In this document: positions 1-9,540 of the stretch, one piece after another
Position numbering within the stretch: position 1 is the stretch's first letter
Layout: every line of letters begins with the position of its first letter
NCBI GenBank assembly: GCA_902538445.1
Contig: CACBFE010000001.1
Location: 62,001-126,000 of the forward strand
Origin: an uncultured Pelagibacteraceae bacterium
GTDB lineage: Bacteria > Pseudomonadota > Alphaproteobacteria > Pelagibacterales > Pelagibacteraceae
Length of the DNA stretch: 64,000 nucleotides
Direction of reading: 5' to 3'
The notes under the pieces: model-generated
What the model was told of the DNA's origin: nothing
Seen by the model: only the letters and a program-made list of their open reading frames with translations
Database searches by the model: none
Made by a program: the position numbers and the translations under genes

Positions 1-597
1 AACAATTTTGGATATTTAGACATCATTTTACTAGGCATGATCGCTGGATTTATCATTTTGCGTTTAAGAAGTATACTTGGAAGAAAGACCGGTCATGAAT
101 CAAAGATATACCCCGGCTTTGCTGAAAAAGAATTCAGTATGCCAAAGCAAGAGACCAAAGTTACAAAAAAGAATTTAGAAGTTTTAGAGGGAAATGATAA
201 AAAAGAATTTTTAAGAGGAGCCGAAATCGCCTATGAAAGTATTCTAACTTCTTTTGCAACTGGTGATTTGATTAAGCTCAAAAGTTTATTATTATCTAAT
301 ATGTTTTCAAATTTTTCGGATGCTATCAAATCTAGAAATAAAGAAGGAATAAAATCTGAGTTTACATTTATTGGAGTAAAAGAGTCCACTGTTGAAAAAT
401 ATGAGAAAATCAAAGATAATTTATATGCTACAGTAAAATTTGTTGCAGAGGTAATTTCTGTTAAAAAAGATAAAGATGGAAAAGTAATAGAAGGTAATCC
501 CGATAAAATAAAATTTGTAACAGATAGTTGGAAATTTACTAGAAATATAAAACAAAAAGATCCTAATTGGTATTTGTCTGAAATCATTAATAAGTGA
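1..597 (+). CDS. Tim44-like domain protein (5' end outside window)
   Basis: The reading frame is open from base 1 and reads in-frame hydrophobic residues before the first ATG at 37, so the gene starts upstream and is partial. A short N-terminal membrane segment (LDIILLGMIAGFIIL) is followed by a basic linker and a C-terminal Tim44-like domain over roughly the last 130 residues. Tim44-domain proteins in alphaproteobacteria are membrane-anchored and relate to the mitochondrial import-motor subunit; the bacterial role is poorly defined. The stop overlaps the GTG start of the Smr gene, which suggests co-transcription. The family is recognised from overall pattern only. Confidence 0.75.
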   Translation, partial: NNFGYLDIILLGMIAGFIILRLRSILGRKTGHESKIYPGFAEKEFSMPKQETKVTKKNLEVLEGNDKKEFLRGAEIAYESILTSFATGDLIKLKSLLLSNMFSNFSDAIKSRNKEGIKSEFTFIGVKESTVEKYEKIKDNLYATVKFVAEVISVKKDKDGKVIEGNPDKIKFVTDSWKFTRNIKQKDPNWYLSEIINK

Positions 598-1013
598 TAA
601 AAAAAAAAGAACTAAGCCAAGAAGATAAAAAAGCTTGGGAAGATTATATTAGAAACCCTTCCGACATTTACAACAAAGATAAAAATATTCAAAAAAACGA
701 TAAAAAAAAAACACGATATAAATACGATTTACACGGATTTACTTTGGATGATGCAAACATTAAAGTTAGAGAGATTGTAGAGTATTGTATTAAACATAAG
801 TTTAAAGAACTTCTACTTATTACTGGTAAAGGATTACATTCTACTAATGACAGGGATGCATATGTATCCAAGGATCTTGGAAAATTAAAATACTCTGTCC
901 CTGAATTTATAAAAAATAATTATGATTTGAATAAATTTATAGTATCTATTAATGACGCTGATCATAGCGATGGCGGTCAGGGTGCTATAATAATTAAATT
1001 AAAAAGCTTATAA
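594..1013 (+). CDS. Smr-domain protein (MutS2 C-terminal-like nuclease domain)
   Basis: A 139-residue protein with a basic N-terminus and one Smr domain: [11 protein letters not shown] near residue 44, the [11 protein letters not shown] strand-loop near 75, and a C-terminal [11 protein letters not shown] strand. Stand-alone Smr proteins carry the DLHG and TGKG motifs linked to nicking nuclease or branched-DNA binding; in vivo substrates are unsettled. The start is GTG at 594, overlapping the preceding TGA by two bases, so translation is probably coupled. The 3' end overlaps the convergent hslU stop by six bases and no terminator is visible. Confidence 0.85.
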   Translation: MIKKKELSQEDKKAWEDYIRNPSDIYNKDKNIQKNDKKKTRYKYDLHGFTLDDANIKVREIVEYCIKHKFKELLLITGKGLHSTNDRDAYVSKDLGKLKYSVPEFIKNNYDLNKFIVSINDADHSDGGQGAIIIKLKSL

Positions 1014-2381
1014 AATAAATTTTGATAAATCAGTATCTTTTACTAGATTACCTAAATTGTCCTGTACGTATTTTTTGTCTATTTTAATTGTTTCCCCGGC
1101 TCTATCTGTAGCATTAAAGCTTATTTCATCTAAAACTTTTTCAATTATGGTGTGAAGTCTTCTTGCTCCTATATTTTCAACTGACGAATTTACTTCTGCA
1201 GAAATTTTGGCAAGCATATCAATGCCATCATCTGTAAATTCAAGATTTACATTCTCCGTGTTAAGCAATTCTTTATATTGTTTAATTAAACTATTATCTG
1301 GTTCCTTTAGAATTCTTTTAAAATCATCTTCTTTTAAAGCATCCAATTCAACTCTTATAGGTAATCTTCCCTGTAACTCTGGTAATAAATCTGAGGGCTT
1401 AGCTAGTTGAAATGCTCCCGAAGCAATAAATAAAATGTGATCTGTTTTAATTGGCCCGTGTTTTGTACTTACTGTTGTACCTTCAATAAGCGGTAACAAG
1501 TCTCTTTGTACACCTTCTCTTGATACATCTCCGCCTACTCTATCGCTTCTAGCTGAAACTTTATCTATTTCATCTAAAAAAACTATTCCATTGTCCTCTG
1601 TAGCTCTTTTTGCTTCTTTTATAATTTTATCTTCTTCAATCATTTTATCAGATTCTTGCGCAACTAATATGTCGTGGGACTCTTTTACGGTCATTTTTTT
1701 CTTTTTACCTTTTTTACCACCCATTGATTTTCCAAGAATGTCTCCAAGGTTGACCATTCCAACATTTCCTCCAGGCATGCCCGGTATTTCAAAACTTTGA
1801 AGTGGGGATGAAGTATTTTGAACTTCTATCTCAATTTCATTGTTATCTAAGTCACCAGTTCTTAATCTTTTTCTAAAACTTTCTCTAGTTGCAACACTAG
1901 CTTTATTTCCAACAAGCGCATCTAATACTTTATCCTCTGCTTTTAATTCTGCTTTAGCTTTGACTTCTTTTCTTTTCTTTTCTCTTTCCATAGCTATAGC
2001 TATTTCAATTAAATCTCTTATAATTTGCTCCACATCTCTTCCTACATATCCAACTTCTGTAAATCTAGTTGCTTCAACTTTTATAAAAGGAGCTTCTGCT
2101 AATCTTGAAAGCCTTCTGGAAATTTCTGTTTTACCGACCCCTGTTGGCCCAATCATTAAAATATTCTTTGGCAGAACTTCATCTTTCATTTCATCTGACA
2201 AAGCTTGTCTCCTCCATCTATTTCTTAAAGCAACAGCTACAGCTTTTTTTGCATCTTTTTGTCCAATTACGTATCTATCTAACTCTGAAACAATTTCTCT
2301 TGGAGATAAAGCGCTCACCTTTGTATTGCCATTATCTTTTTTAACTACTTTTAAATTAGTAACTTTATTAGTTGGTGCCAT
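1008..2381 (-). CDS. hslU: ATP-dependent protease ATPase subunit HslU
   Basis: AAA+ unfoldase of the HslUV (ClpYQ) protease, which unfolds substrates and feeds them to HslV. Visible features are the N-terminal [16 protein letters not shown] signature, Walker [10 protein letters not shown] near residue 78, Walker [10 protein letters not shown], a Lys/Gly-rich intermediate (I) domain near 190-235, and the C-terminal DLSKFIL tail that docks into HslV to activate it. It has about 20 more N-terminal residues than the E. coli protein. It follows hslV with a one-base gap, as a two-gene operon. Confidence 0.97.
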   Translation of the reverse strand: MAPTNKVTNLKVVKKDNGNTKVSALSPREIVSELDRYVIGQKDAKKAVAVALRNRWRRQALSDEMKDEVLPKNILMIGPTGVGKTEISRRLSRLAEAPFIKVEATRFTEVGYVGRDVEQIIRDLIEIAIAMEREKKRKEVKAKAELKAEDKVLDALVGNKASVATRESFRKRLRTGDLDNNEIEIEVQNTSSPLQSFEIPGMPGGNVGMVNLGDILGKSMGGKKGKKKKMTVKESHDILVAQESDKMIEEDKIIKEAKRATEDNGIVFLDEIDKVSARSDRVGGDVSREGVQRDLLPLIEGTTVSTKHGPIKTDHILFIASGAFQLAKPSDLLPELQGRLPIRVELDALKEDDFKRILKEPDNSLIKQYKELLNTENVNLEFTDDGIDMLAKISAEVNSSVENIGARRLHTIIEKVLDEISFNATDRAGETIKIDKKYVQDNLGNLVKDTDLSKFIL

Positions 2382-2382
2382 G

Positions 2383-2922
2383 TTAAACCTTTTCTATTGT
2401 AACGTTGTTATTAGTGAATACACATATATCAGATGCAACTTTAATAGACTTTTTGGCTATATCTTCTGCACTCATATCAGTTTCAGCTAATACTTTTGCA
2501 GCTGCCAGAGCGTAATTTCCACCTGATCCAATACCAATTATCCCATCTTCTGGTTCTAATACATCTCCTGTACCAGAAATTATAAAACTATGTTTTTTAT
2601 CTGCTACAGCCATCAAGGCTTCTAACCTTCTCAAAAACTTATCACTTCTCCAATCTTTAGCTAACTCCACCGCAGCCCTTTGTAAATTACCCGCATGTTT
2701 TTCTAATTTTGCTTCTAATCTTTCGAATAAAGTAAGAGCATCTGCAGTTGATCCCGCAAATCCAGCTATCACTCCTCTACTCTCAATTTTTCTTACTTTC
2801 TTAGCTTTACTTTTTAAAACTGTGTTTCCTAGACTAACTTGTCCATCTCCGGCAACTACAGTTTCACCATTTTTTCTAAGCAAGACGATCGTTGTTCCAT
2901 GCCATTTTTCAGCTGTATTCAT
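2383..2922 (-). CDS. hslV: ATP-dependent protease peptidase subunit HslV
   Basis: Proteasome-like N-terminal-threonine hydrolase forming the proteolytic chamber of HslUV in the cytoplasm. The catalytic Thr is expected at residue 10 ([12 protein letters not shown]), so a short nine-residue propeptide would be removed; many HslV proteins lose only the initiator Met. [13 protein letters not shown] and the later [13 protein letters not shown] segment are family signatures. It is first gene of hslVU and reads away from hisB across a 102-base divergent spacer. Confidence 0.96.
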   Translation of the reverse strand: MNTAEKWHGTTIVLLRKNGETVVAGDGQVSLGNTVLKSKAKKVRKIESRGVIAGFAGSTADALTLFERLEAKLEKHAGNLQRAAVELAKDWRSDKFLRRLEALMAVADKKHSFIISGTGDVLEPEDGIIGIGSGGNYALAAAKVLAETDMSAEDIAKKSIKVASDICVFTNNNVTIEKV

Positions 2923-3024
2923 GACATTATATGTGGAGATTAATTTAGGATCTTCAATAGCAAATCTGATTTATTGATAAAATGTCCGATTATATATATA
3001 TCAAATATAAATCAGAGTTAATTT
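2923..3024. promoter_or_regulatory. divergent promoter region, hslVU / his operon
   Basis: The 102-base spacer has an alternating TATATATATA run at 2991-3000. Toward hisB, TTGATA at 2974-2979 followed after 17 bases by TATATC at 2997-3002 is a plausible sigma-70-type pair. On the other strand TATAAT (complement of 2989-2994) could serve hslV. The two would overlap back to back. No hairpin, T-box or attenuator-like leader is visible upstream of the his genes. These are pattern matches only. Confidence 0.4.
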
Positions 3025-3615
3025 ATGGCAAGAAAAGCAAAAATTAGTAGGAAAACAAAAGAGACCAGCATCGCGGTTTCTGTAAATTTAGACGGAAAAG
3101 GCAAATATAAAATTAAAACTGGAATTGGTTTCCTAGACCACATGTTAGAACAATTGTCTAAGCACTCTTTAATTGACTTAGAAGTAAATGCCAAGGGCGA
3201 TACTCATATTGATTTACATCATACAACAGAGGACACGGGCATAGCTATAGGCGAAGCTATCAAAAAAGCTGCTGGTAATCGAAAAGGAATTACAAGATAC
3301 GCGTCAACGATGATTCCAATGGATGAAACTTTAAGCAGGGTTTCGATAGATGTGTCCAATAGACCTTATTTAATTTGGAAAGTTAATTTACCGGTTGAGA
3401 AACTTGGTGAGATGGATACAGAATTGTTTAAAGAATGGTTTCAAGCATTTTCCCAATCTGCCGGAGTTACATTACACATAGAAAATATTTATGGTGAAAA
3501 TAGTCACCACAAAATTGAGTCTTGTTACAAAGGTTTAGCTAGATCATTAAAAGATGCATTAGCGATAGATAAAAGAATTAAAAATTCAATACCTTCGACA
3601 AAAGGCTCTATTTAA
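3025..3615 (+). CDS. hisB: imidazoleglycerol-phosphate dehydratase
   Basis: Catalyses the sixth step of histidine synthesis, dehydrating imidazole glycerol phosphate to imidazole acetol phosphate. At 196 residues it is the monofunctional form without the histidinol-phosphatase domain of enterobacterial HisB. Metal-ligand motifs [16 protein letters not shown] near residue 70 and the second HHKIES motif near 158 are intact. It opens the his gene run; hisH follows after a few bases. Confidence 0.97.
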   Translation: MARKAKISRKTKETSIAVSVNLDGKGKYKIKTGIGFLDHMLEQLSKHSLIDLEVNAKGDTHIDLHHTTEDTGIAIGEAIKKAAGNRKGITRYASTMIPMDETLSRVSIDVSNRPYLIWKVNLPVEKLGEMDTELFKEWFQAFSQSAGVTLHIENIYGENSHHKIESCYKGLARSLKDALAIDKRIKNSIPSTKGSI

Positions 3616-3620
3616 TATTG

Positions 3621-4247
3621 ATGAACGTCACAATTGTTGACTACCAATCGGGCAATATAAGCTCAGTCATTAACTCTTTTACAGAGGTCGCCAAAGGTAA
3701 AGTCAATCTAGAAGTAACTTCTGATATTAAAAAAATTAAATCTAGTGATAAAATCGTGTTACCTGGCCAAGGTTCATTTAAAAGCTGTGTTGACTCTCTT
3801 AATAAGATTAATGGATTAGTAGATACGTTAAAAGATTTTGCAATTATAAATAAGAAACCTTTATTAGGTATTTGTGTTGGCTTACAGATGTTTGCTGATG
3901 TTGGATATGAAGAGGCAGAAACAAAAGGACTAGGTTGGATTGCTGGAAAAGTTTCTAAAATTGACAATCAAAATGGAAAATTCAAGCTTCCTCATATTGG
4001 CTGGAACGAAATTGAAATAAAAAAAGAAAGCAAAATATTTAAAGATATAAAAAACAATTCCCACATGTATTTTGTTCATAGTTACGAATTTGTCCCTGAA
4101 GACAAGTCAGTGATTTCAGCAAAAACAAATTATTCATCAAAGATTGTATGTGCAGTCGAGAGAGAAAATTTATTTGGTACTCAATTTCACCCAGAGAAAA
4201 GTGATAAAGCAGGATTAAAAATAATTGATAACTTTATGAAACTATAA
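3621..4247 (+). CDS. hisH: imidazole glycerol phosphate synthase, glutamine amidotransferase subunit
   Basis: Class I glutamine amidotransferase that supplies ammonia to HisF. The catalytic triad is visible: Cys in LLGICVGLQMF near residue 84, and His and Glu in FGTQFHPEKS near the C-terminus. I start at ATG 3621; an in-frame TTG at 3618 would add one residue and is less likely. The stop overlaps the hisA ATG by one base, implying coupled translation. Confidence 0.96.
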   Translation: MNVTIVDYQSGNISSVINSFTEVAKGKVNLEVTSDIKKIKSSDKIVLPGQGSFKSCVDSLNKINGLVDTLKDFAIINKKPLLGICVGLQMFADVGYEEAETKGLGWIAGKVSKIDNQNGKFKLPHIGWNEIEIKKESKIFKDIKNNSHMYFVHSYEFVPEDKSVISAKTNYSSKIVCAVERENLFGTQFHPEKSDKAGLKIIDNFMKL

Positions 4248-4972
4248 TGAAAATATTTCCCGCAATAGACATCAAAGATAAAAAGTGTGTTAGGTTAATT
4301 AAAGGAGACTTTGAAAATAAAACTGAATATAAAGTATCACCTATTGATCAAGCAGGTAAATTCAAAGAATACGGTTTTAAAAATTTACATATTGTTGATT
4401 TAGATGGAGCTTTAACTGGCAAGACTGTTAATCTAAAAATTATTCAAGAAATAGTAAGTAAATATGATTTAAAAATTGAAATAGGTGGTGGAGTAAGATC
4501 CATCGATAGTATTAAACAATATATTAATGCAGGCGTTGAGAAAGTAATTTTAGGAAGTGGTGCCATTAAAAATAAAGAATTTTTAAAAGAAGCGTGTCAA
4601 AAATATAAAAATCAAATTGCTTTAGGATTAGATGCAAAGGATGGAAATCTTTCTGTGTCAGGCTGGAAAGAAAATTTAAATGTTAAAACCACAGATTTTC
4701 TTAAAGAAGTAAATAACTATGGAGTAAGCCGAATTGTTTATACAGATATAAATAGAGATGGAATGAAGAATAGCCCCAACTTTGATGATACAGTTAAAAT
4801 TGCAGAGCTTTCTAATTGTCCTGTTGTGATTTCAGGTGGTGTTTCTTCAATAAATGATATTAAGAAAGCCAAAGAATTAAATAATAAAAAAATTGAAGGT
4901 ATCATTGTTGGTAAAGCTATTTATGATGGTGATATTAAACTAGAACAGTTAGCAAAGGAGATTGATGCTTAA
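4247..4972 (+). CDS. hisA: ProFAR isomerase
   Basis: (beta/alpha)8-barrel enzyme that converts ProFAR to PRFAR in histidine synthesis. The first-strand catalytic Asp is in [18 protein letters not shown] and the second catalytic Asp in [13 protein letters not shown] near residue 170. Phosphate-binding loops GGGVRS and SGGVSS mark the two half-barrels shared with HisF. The 3' end overlaps hisF by eight bases. Confidence 0.96.
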   Translation: MKIFPAIDIKDKKCVRLIKGDFENKTEYKVSPIDQAGKFKEYGFKNLHIVDLDGALTGKTVNLKIIQEIVSKYDLKIEIGGGVRSIDSIKQYINAGVEKVILGSGAIKNKEFLKEACQKYKNQIALGLDAKDGNLSVSGWKENLNVKTTDFLKEVNNYGVSRIVYTDINRDGMKNSPNFDDTVKIAELSNCPVVISGGVSSINDIKKAKELNNKKIEGIIVGKAIYDGDIKLEQLAKEIDA

Positions 4973-5723
4973 AAATAGAATTATACCTTGCCTTGATGTT
5001 AAGAATGGAAGAGTAGTTAAAGGTATTAACTTTGTTGAACTAAAAGATGCTGGAGATCCAGTTGAACAAGCTAAGATCTATAGTGATGGTGGAGCGGATG
5101 AGATTTGTTTTTTAGATATTACTGCATCAAATGAAAACAGAGAGACAATTATTGACATTGTAAGAAAAACAGCAAAAGAATGTTTTGTGCCTTTAACTGT
5201 AGGAGGTGGCGTTAGAACTATAAAGAATATAACTGATTTACTTTTAGCAGGAGCAGATAAGGTTTCTATAAATACAGCAGCAGTTAAGGATGTTAGTTTT
5301 GTTAAAGAGGCGGCAAAAAAATTTGGTTCCCAATGTATTGTTGTAGCAATAGATGCCAAAAAAGTTTCAAATAATAAATGGGAAGTTTTTACTCATGGTG
5401 GAAGAAATAAAACAGGTATTGACGCAGTTGATTTTGCTAGGCAAGTTGAAATAAATGGAGCGGGAGAAATCCTATTAACTTCTATGGATAAAGATGGAAC
5501 AAAGTCTGGCTATGATATTGAATTATTAAAAGTAATTACAGATAGCACTAATATTCCTGTTATTGCTTCTGGTGGAGTAGGAACTTTAGATCATCTCTAC
5601 GATGGTTTAGTTAAAGGTGGAGCGAGCGCTGTTCTTGCTGCTTCTATTTTCCACTACGGTGAATATAAAATTAAAGAAGTTAAGAAATATTTGAATTCTA
5701 AAAATGTATCGGTAAGATTATAA
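4965..5723 (+). CDS. hisF: imidazole glycerol phosphate synthase, cyclase subunit
   Basis: Barrel enzyme that joins PRFAR with ammonia from HisH to give imidazole glycerol phosphate and AICAR. Catalytic Asp residues lie in [17 protein letters not shown] and [12 protein letters not shown]; phosphate loops are GGGVRT and SGGVGT. An AAGGAG ribosome binding site at 4955-4960 sits four bases before ATG 4965, so that start is preferred over the in-frame TTG at 4962. It lies inside the end of hisA. Confidence 0.97.
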   Translation: MLKNRIIPCLDVKNGRVVKGINFVELKDAGDPVEQAKIYSDGGADEICFLDITASNENRETIIDIVRKTAKECFVPLTVGGGVRTIKNITDLLLAGADKVSINTAAVKDVSFVKEAAKKFGSQCIVVAIDAKKVSNNKWEVFTHGGRNKTGIDAVDFARQVEINGAGEILLTSMDKDGTKSGYDIELLKVITDSTNIPVIASGGVGTLDHLYDGLVKGGASAVLAASIFHYGEYKIKEVKKYLNSKNVSVRL

Positions 5724-5724
5724 A

Positions 5725-5997
5725 ATGTTTGAAAATCTAGAGCAGTTAATGAAAATTATTAGAGAAAGAAAAAATTCTTCTCCCGATAAATCTTATACAA
5801 ATAAACTTATTAACGATAAAAGTTTAAGCGTTGCAAAAGTTAAAGAAGAAATAGGAGAATTATTTGAGGCTGTGGAACAAAACTCTAATAAAATACACGA
5901 AGCGGCTGATGTAATTTATCATTTAATGGTTTATCTCGAGGCTAATAATATCATGGTAGAAGATGTAATGAATGAACTTAAAAAAAGACAAAAATGA
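5725..5997 (+). CDS. hisE: phosphoribosyl-ATP pyrophosphatase
   Basis: Small 90-residue all-helical MazG-fold enzyme for the second histidine step, hydrolysing PR-ATP to PR-AMP. The Mg-binding pattern is visible as KEEIGELFEAVE near residue 38 and EAADVIYHLMVYLE near 58. It is the stand-alone HisE, without the HisI cyclohydrolase domain, which must be elsewhere. It begins one base after hisF and overlaps the HIT gene by four bases. Confidence 0.94.
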   Translation: MFENLEQLMKIIRERKNSSPDKSYTNKLINDKSLSVAKVKEEIGELFEAVEQNSNKIHEAADVIYHLMVYLEANNIMVEDVMNELKKRQK

Positions 5998-6350
5998 GCT
6001 ACGATAAAAATAATATATTTGCAAAAATTTTAAGGGGAGAAATTCCTTGTAAAAAAGTTTATGAAAACGATCATGTTTTAGCTTTTCATGATATTAATCC
6101 TCAGAAGAAAGTGCACGTATTAGTAATACCAAAAGGCGAATATGTTGATCTAGATGATTTCAACAATAAAGCATCTGATAAAGAGATTGTTGAATTAAAT
6201 AAAGCGGTAACACATGTAGCAAACTTAATGGGCTCTAAAAATAAAGGTTATAGGGCTCTTACAAATATTGGCGGTGATGGAGGACAAGAAGTTCCTCATC
6301 TACATTTTCACATTTTTGCCGGCGAAAAGATAGGAAAGATGGTAAGCTAA
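5994..6350 (+). CDS. HIT-family (HinT-like) nucleotide hydrolase
   Basis: Histidine-triad protein of 118 residues. The active-site motif HLHFHIF is at about residues 102-108, preceded by GGDGGQEVP as in bacterial HinT. Such proteins hydrolyse purine nucleoside phosphoramidates and acyl-adenylates; the physiological substrate is not certain. The N-terminal IFAKILRGEIPCKKVYE signature is intact. It overlaps both neighbours (hisE by four bases, the GNAT gene by one). Confidence 0.94.
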   Translation: MSYDKNNIFAKILRGEIPCKKVYENDHVLAFHDINPQKKVHVLVIPKGEYVDLDDFNNKASDKEIVELNKAVTHVANLMGSKNKGYRALTNIGGDGGQEVPHLHFHIFAGEKIGKMVS

Positions 6351-6856
6351 TGGTTTCTAGAGTTAAAAGATATTTTTTAGAGATAAAAGATTTTTCAAAA
6401 ACCACAGATCTTAATCTTCCTGAAAATTATAAAATTGTTTTAGATAATAAAGATAATTTTCATTTAAACAAATTTTTTTATAAGCAAATAGGTTTAGATC
6501 ATTTTTGGAGAGATAGGTTGTTATGGTCAGACAGCGAATGGGTGAAATATGTAACTAATAAAAATCTAGAAACTCATGTTTTGAAAAAAGGAGAAGATCT
6601 AGTTGGTTATTACGAACAAGAATACCATTCAGGCTCTAATGAAGTAGAGTTAATAAATTTGGGAATATTAAAAGAATTTAGAGGTCTTAAACTTGGTTCA
6701 ACTCTTGTCAACCATGCTATTGCTAGTGCATCAAGAAAAAACCCAGAAAGAATGTGGGTTCATACTTGTAGTTTAGATCACAAACATGCGCTACAAAATT
6801 ACAAGTCAAAAGGTTTTGAAATATTTAAGGAGGAAGAAATTGATTTCGTAGCTTAA
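6350..6856 (+). CDS. GNAT-family N-acetyltransferase, substrate unknown
   Basis: A 168-residue protein with the GNAT acetyl-CoA-binding motif A (NLGILKEFRGLKLGSTLVNHA, around residues 103-122) and a late NYKSKGFEIF strand-helix typical of the fold. The substrate cannot be read from sequence. Its start overlaps the HIT stop, so it is probably the last gene of the his transcript. Its 3' end overlaps the convergent lolA stop by four bases. Confidence 0.85.
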   Translation: MVSRVKRYFLEIKDFSKTTDLNLPENYKIVLDNKDNFHLNKFFYKQIGLDHFWRDRLLWSDSEWVKYVTNKNLETHVLKKGEDLVGYYEQEYHSGSNEVELINLGILKEFRGLKLGSTLVNHAIASASRKNPERMWVHTCSLDHKHALQNYKSKGFEIFKEEEIDFVA

Positions 6857-7413
6857 TTTATTTCAGGAATCTTAAAAGTCCCTTTTTTAAAAATATCGTT
6901 TCTGGAGACAATGTTTAAAGAGAAATTAATATTATTATTGTATTGATCTGTAATTTGCCAACCTTTTAAGTCTAACGTTTTGTTGTCAAAGAAAACTGTT
7001 ATCTCGTTATGATCCAAATAAACTAGCTTTATAATTCGATCAGATATCTCTAACTTTCCAGATTTTATAATTTCTAAAAGTTTGTCTTTATACAAAATAT
7101 TTAAGAATGGAGAATTAGCTACGGGGTAGTGATAAGTCTTTTTATATCTTTTTTGGGTTATCGCTAATTTTTTATTATTTATTATTAATTCCTTTTTCTT
7201 ATCATCAAAATAATCACATTTTAATTTTCCAGGAAATTCTAAAAGACAACTTCCCTTTTCAGTTTTGTCATTAACAATTTGATCAAAAGTAAACTCTAGT
7301 GAACTTAAATTATTTAATTGTTCAACTATTTGATCTTTTTCACCAGCAGAGAGATTTACTGATAATAAAATAAAGATTGCAAATATTTTATAGAACTTCA
7401 CGTTTTCCAACAT
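6853..7413 (-). CDS. lolA: outer-membrane lipoprotein carrier protein LolA
   Basis: Periplasmic chaperone moving lipoproteins from the inner membrane to the outer-membrane receptor. I start at ATG 7413, which gives a signal peptide (KFYKIFAIFILLSVNLSAG) followed by the LolA fold (LSSLEFTFDQIV near residue 35, then FPGKLKCDY). An upstream in-frame start would add six residues before the signal peptide. The start lies 26 bases inside the end of ftsK, the usual alphaproteobacterial neighbour. Confidence 0.85.
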   Translation of the reverse strand: MLENVKFYKIFAIFILLSVNLSAGEKDQIVEQLNNLSSLEFTFDQIVNDKTEKGSCLLEFPGKLKCDYFDDKKKELIINNKKLAITQKRYKKTYHYPVANSPFLNILYKDKLLEIIKSGKLEISDRIIKLVYLDHNEITVFFDNKTLDLKGWQITDQYNNNINFSLNIVSRNDIFKKGTFKIPEIN

Positions 7414-9484
7414 GATTAGCTTTACTGACAATACCTTTTTCTTCCATCATATCAATAATTCTAGCTGCTCTATTGTAGCCTATTTGAAGTTTTCTTTGCA
7501 AGAAACTCGTTGAAGCTTTTCCCTCAGATTTAATAATATCAACTGCTTGAGAATATAATTCGTCTTCATCACCATCTTCTTCTGTTGTAGAGGATGTTTC
7601 ACTATTTGTTTGAGAAGTAATTTCATCCATATAATCTGGCTCACCTTGAGCTCTAATGGAGTTAACAATTTTTTCTATCTCATTTTCTGAGACAAATGGG
7701 CCATGAATTCTAACAATTCTATTCGCTGATGACATGAATAACATATCACCCTTACCTAATAGCTGTTCTGCGCCCTGCTCTCCTAATATTGTTCTACTAT
7801 CTATTTTTGAGCTCACTTGAAAAGAAACTCTTGTTGGGAAGTTTGCTTTAATTGTACCTGTAATGACATCAACACTTGGTCTTTGTGTTGCCATGATGAT
7901 ATGAATTCCTGCAGCTCTCGCCATTTGTGATAATTTTTGAATGTAGTTTTCGATTTCTTTCCCAGCTACAAGCATCAAATCTGACATCTCATCAACCACT
8001 ACAACAATGTAAGGCATTTTTAATTTGTGCTTGGCATTGTACCCATCAATGTTTCTTACTCCAACTTTGCTCATAAGCTTGTATCTGCTATTCATTTCTT
8101 TCACTGTCCAAGCCAAAGCAGATGTTGCTTTCTTTGCATCGGTAATTACTGGAGTTAATAAATGAGGAATACCTTCGTAAGTTGATAGCTCCAACATCTT
8201 TGGATCAATTAAAATAAATTTACAAAGATCAGGGTTTAATTTGTAAAGCAATGAAACAATAATCGTATTAATACAAACTGATTTTCCTGATCCTGTAGTT
8301 CCAGCAATTAATAAGTGAGGCATTGACGTGAGGTCCCCAACTATTGGCATGCCAGATATACTTTTTCCAAGTGCTATTGGTAATTTTATATCTTTCTTTT
8401 GAAACTTTTCATAAGAGATTATTTCTCGAAGCGATACACTTTCTCTTGTCTCGTTTGGTATCTCTATACCTACTGTATTTTTACCTGGAATTACCGAAAC
8501 TCTTGCAGATGTTGAACTAGTATTACGTGCCAAATCCTCTGATAAATTTATTATTTTTGAAACTTTTACGCCTGGCGCTGGTTCAAATTCATATAAACTA
8601 ACAACAGGACCATTATTGATAGCTTTAATTTTTCCATCGATACCAAAATCTAAAAGAATTTTTTCCATAAACTCACCATCAGGACGATTTTTATTTAATT
8701 CCGAAACACTTAATTTAGTAGAACTTTTGTCTAAATAATCTATTGCTGGAAGTTTGTATTTTGATTTTAGACTAGTTGCTCGTTTTTCTGATTGAGTTAA
8801 GTCACCAAAAGAGAATGATTGTTGTGGCCTTTCAATGATTTCACTTTTATCTTCTATGGGATCTGCTTCTAAATTTATATCAGGAATAGTATTTTCTTTT
8901 CTTCTAAATAATGAAGTAATTATAGAAAAAGTCCCAGTGATTATTTTCTTTATATTTAAATCTGCTGAAAAAATAAAAAAGATTAAAGTAAGCAATAACA
9001 AACCATAAGCAGAGTAGGTGTTGTCAATATATGGAAACCATATACTTAAAAATTCATAACCAATCTTTCCGACAAAACCTGAGTTGCCGTTATCAATAAG
9101 CCAAAATGAATTATTAAAGGTAATATAAATAAAAATGGTACCTAGGACTAAATATGAAACCACTAGAAATAATTTTAAAATTATTCTTTTGATTTCTTTT
9201 TGAATAATTAAATTAATCCCCCAAAATAAGAAATTAGCCAAAATTAAAAATGAAACGAGACCAAAACTCTGTAATAGAAAATCAGCTATACCACTGCCAT
9301 AGATACCAAAGAAATTTTTAATCTCAAAGTCCCTATCACCGTAGACAAAAGATGGATCTTCGGGAGAATATGTTGAAAAAGCTATTGCTAGACTGATACT
9401 TATTGAAATTAAGATTAATCCTATAAATTCAAAGGTTCGTTTTTTTAAAAAATTTGTTACACTATTTAAAAAGTTTGTATTCAT
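7388..9484 (-). CDS. ftsK: DNA translocase FtsK
   Basis: Septum-anchored DNA pump that clears the terminus region during division. The 698 residues comprise four or so N-terminal membrane spans (within the first ~175), a short linker, and the RecA-like motor with Walker A AGTTGSGKSVCIN near residue 390 and Walker B YIVVVVDEMSDL near 495. The gamma winged helix is at the C-terminus (QAVDIIKSEGKASTSFLQRK). The linker is much shorter than in E. coli. It is divergent from the flavoprotein at 9541. Confidence 0.96.
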   Translation of the reverse strand: MNTNFLNSVTNFLKKRTFEFIGLILISISISLAIAFSTYSPEDPSFVYGDRDFEIKNFFGIYGSGIADFLLQSFGLVSFLILANFLFWGINLIIQKEIKRIILKLFLVVSYLVLGTIFIYITFNNSFWLIDNGNSGFVGKIGYEFLSIWFPYIDNTYSAYGLLLLTLIFFIFSADLNIKKIITGTFSIITSLFRRKENTIPDINLEADPIEDKSEIIERPQQSFSFGDLTQSEKRATSLKSKYKLPAIDYLDKSSTKLSVSELNKNRPDGEFMEKILLDFGIDGKIKAINNGPVVSLYEFEPAPGVKVSKIINLSEDLARNTSSTSARVSVIPGKNTVGIEIPNETRESVSLREIISYEKFQKKDIKLPIALGKSISGMPIVGDLTSMPHLLIAGTTGSGKSVCINTIIVSLLYKLNPDLCKFILIDPKMLELSTYEGIPHLLTPVITDAKKATSALAWTVKEMNSRYKLMSKVGVRNIDGYNAKHKLKMPYIVVVVDEMSDLMLVAGKEIENYIQKLSQMARAAGIHIIMATQRPSVDVITGTIKANFPTRVSFQVSSKIDSRTILGEQGAEQLLGKGDMLFMSSANRIVRIHGPFVSENEIEKIVNSIRAQGEPDYMDEITSQTNSETSSTTEEDGDEDELYSQAVDIIKSEGKASTSFLQRKLQIGYNRAARIIDMMEEKGIVSKANHVGKREVL

Positions 9485-9540
9485 AACGAATCGTTTTACG
9501 TACTTTTTACCATTTTTATGAAAGTGAGAAAAATTTTAAT

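Noticed and set aside
1840..2490. 216-codon open frame on the plus strand opposite hslU/hslV
   Set aside because: It is antisense to two well-conserved genes and its product has no recognisable domain; low-stop AT-rich codon use makes such shadows common.
2989..3002. Alternating TATATATATA run as a possible origin or regulatory element
   Set aside because: Short AT alternation is expected in such AT-rich DNA and is explained by overlapping divergent promoters; no DnaA-box cluster is nearby.
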